Below, piece after piece: positions 22,001 to 23,837 of a stretch of DNA of 23,837 bases. Under the pieces are notes generated by a model, which made no database searches, was not told where the DNA came from, and saw only the letters and a list, made by a program, of their open reading frames with translations. This DNA is from Hofstenia miamia. Lineage: Eukaryota; Xenacoelomorpha; Acoela; Hofsteniidae. How positions within the stretch are numbered: the first letter of the stretch is position 1; every line of letters starts with the position of its first letter. The position numbers and the translations under genes were made by a program. The stretch lies in the NCBI GenBank assembly GCA_900660155.1, contig CABFPE010000418.1, positions 542,688 through 566,524 on the forward strand, written 5' to 3'.

Positions 22001-23711
22001 GGTGCAATTTTTTTTGGATAAAAAATAATGACTAAATCCACACCTGAAAATATTTCAATATTCTATCTACGTATGAAATATTGTTAGTTTTAAAAGTTAT
22101 TTTGGCTATTTTCGGGTAAAAGTATTTCGAGAACGGATAGGGTAGATTTATTAATGTAGGTTAGCTTAATTTCTTTAAGCCAATGCTTCTACAGGAGACT
22201 CCCAATGCTATTATCACTTTCGGCGGTAGTTTAAAAAAGTCATTCATAAAATTGAATTGTTCATAAAACGTAATGAACCAATTTTGCGTAGAATGAAAGT
22301 CTTAAGTTACTGTATTCTGCATATGTTTCCAGTCCTTTTGAAGCAACAAGTTCCTTTAATGACTTAAGAACACCAATATTGTAATGCGAATTTATGTACA
22401 AGAAGGGATTGCTGTGGGAGTTATTTGTGATTGGGGACGAAATTGTTAAAGAAGTCCCAAATAAGCCATGCAAGAGAGTTAGATGTATAAGTAGAGTACT
22501 GACTAGTTGGAGCAGTAATCCTAACTCGAATATGTCGAAAGTTCTTTTTAAAGCAGACGACAAGCTCAAATATAGTACATGTACCGTTTAAATATCATTC
22601 TGAAAGATCAGTTAATCAAAGTCAATGGCAGTGGCGATTGTTAGCTTAAAAATAAATGTGAAATTATTCTTGTGTTTCCATGGGCGTTCTTTTACCCCTA
22701 AGAAAATTAATTGATTTGTTGTGCATGAATTTTCACTCCTGAGCAGAATTGAATTACCTGGAAAGTTTGGCAGTAATAAATATAAGAATCTTGTTACTTA
22801 TTTCAAGAAACAATTCCAATTCTGGAAAACTGCAAATGATATAAAATACACAAAAATGTAACCCTTAATTAAAGTAAAACTTTCTTCTGTTTACATAAAA
22901 CACAGACAAAGCTATTGCCTAGGGTGCCTGAATTGTAACCCATTATATACTTATTGGATCAATAGGACCGCCCTTTTTCCAATTTGAGTATCTCGCAGCC
23001 GATTAAACTTAGAACCATTACAAATAACACATTCCACCTTGGAAATGCGTTTACTATATTTTATTCCCTAAAATTTTTTCTTCTTGATTGGTATGAATTG
23101 GTTTGTGTATTTACTTGATAAATATTAACTTTATCTTGAATTCGTAAATTATGCTTTTTGGGTGATAACCAAATGAATTCTCAATCTTTGAATTTCGGAA
23201 ATTGATTGCAAACTTTCTAACGGTTCACATTTACCAGATTGTGTATAAGATAAGAAAATAGATTTATGTATATAGAATAATTTCATTTTGATTAGTTCCA
23301 ATTACTGTCTGATGTTGAAATAGAACTAAATAGTGAGGCTTTAGGTTGTGGACAAGTTTCACCCATTTATGATGTTACCAAAAACAAAGCTTTGCCAAAT
23401 TTTTATTGAATTTGGAAAAAGAAAGGTATCCTTGTGACTATTATCAATGCAATTGTTACAAATTACTAATGATTTGTTTCAGAGTGATGGGTTAACCTTG
23501 AATGTAGAAGCTTTAAATTCAGTACAAAAGATGGAAAATATGTAACAATGTTTCAAAGAAAACATGAAAACAGATTCTTCATCTTTAGGAAACCTTTATA
23601 AATGGAAAGATTATATTGAATTTGCTTTCAGTTTTGACGCTCATGAAAGCAGTTTAGTAAATGTGTTTAATATATTTCTAATGTTGCTATTTACAATTTA
23701 TGCCAAGTGCA

Positions 23712-23713
<2 letters not shown>
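19061..23713. other. 4.65-kb noncoding stretch between the inverted copies
   Basis: No transposase, reverse transcriptase or other protein is recognised. The longest frames (22261-22569 minus, 102 codons, and 22394-22591 plus, 65 codons) overlap on opposite strands and match nothing known to me. Slightly GC-richer patches at about 20930-21060, 21190-21330 and 22910-23040 may be old repeat fragments. A CAGTGGCG motif is at 22629. The absence of any coding frame argues against an autonomous element bounded by the two copies. Confidence 0.5.
22629..22640 (+). other. CAGTGGCG transposon-end-like motif
   Basis: CAGTGGCGATTG is the third exact CAGTGGCG on the plus strand of this window (others at 5056 and 15513). 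No paired inverted end or target duplication was identified. Confidence 0.2.
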
Positions 23714-23750
<37 letters not shown>

Positions 23751-23837
23751 TATGGCGGAAAAAGCAAATAAAATTTACCGCAAATTTAAAGGACGACATT
23801 CACGATATCAGTCAAATATCTGAAAGTAATGCATTCC
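23714..23837 (-). repeat. right copy of inverted repeat with (TA)n tail, cut by window end
   Basis: A (TA)n tract of about 31 bases (23714-23744) is followed by the reverse complement of 18941-19033, identical except at position 23754. The match reaches the last base of the window, so the true repeat is longer than 93 bp. The 60-codon frame at 23564-23746 ends in translated TA repeat and has no recognised domain. Confidence 0.85.

Noticed and set aside
22261..22591. 102-codon minus frame and overlapping 65-codon plus frame
   Set aside because: The frames overlap on opposite strands, neither has a recognised motif or splice structure, and the lengths are compatible with chance in a window of this size.

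Overview
This is an AT-rich eukaryotic window (about 30% GC by eye) that is overwhelmingly noncoding. Three things point to a eukaryotic nuclear genome, probably an animal: long (TA)n microsatellites, no run of closely packed long ORFs or operons, and one convincing coding exon that ends at a GT splice donor. The species and phylum cannot be fixed from the sequence. The CAGTGGCG-type transposon ends and decayed GGGTT-type repeats occur in many animals and plants. No rRNA, tRNA, CRISPR array or prokaryotic gene was found.

Layout. 1-4800: noncoding, with two (TA)n tracts (1-21 and 1165-1245) and a small GGGTC-rich patch near 1980. 4800-7400: the most repeat-structured third. It holds AACCC-type degenerate repeats (4809-4925 and 6645-6930), a possible hAT-like short element (5056-5701), a GC-richer island near 5800, and a 116-codon minus-strand frame (7028-7378) that runs into a transposon-end-like sequence at 7332. 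7400-11990: noncoding, with an (AAT)n tract and GGGTT patches.

11997-12167 is the best gene evidence: a 57-codon first coding exon on the plus strand with a good start context and a phase-0 donor (CAG/GTAATT). No second exon can be named with confidence. Either the first intron is longer than 11 kb, or the rest of the gene lies beyond the window. 13147-14289 is a decayed coding region on the plus strand. Several long open stretches share one reading frame, interrupted by about a dozen stops. One segment resembles the C-terminal part of a non-LTR retrotransposon reverse transcriptase.

14300-23837 is noncoding and would be intronic if the 11997 gene continues. Its main structure is a 93-bp sequence at 18941-19033. 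It recurs in inverted orientation at 23745-23837 with one mismatch, and both copies abut a (TA)n tract on their facing sides. This looks like either two copies of a repeat with a (TA)n tail or the arms of one large inverted structure that continues past the window edge. No genes here can be shown to work together.
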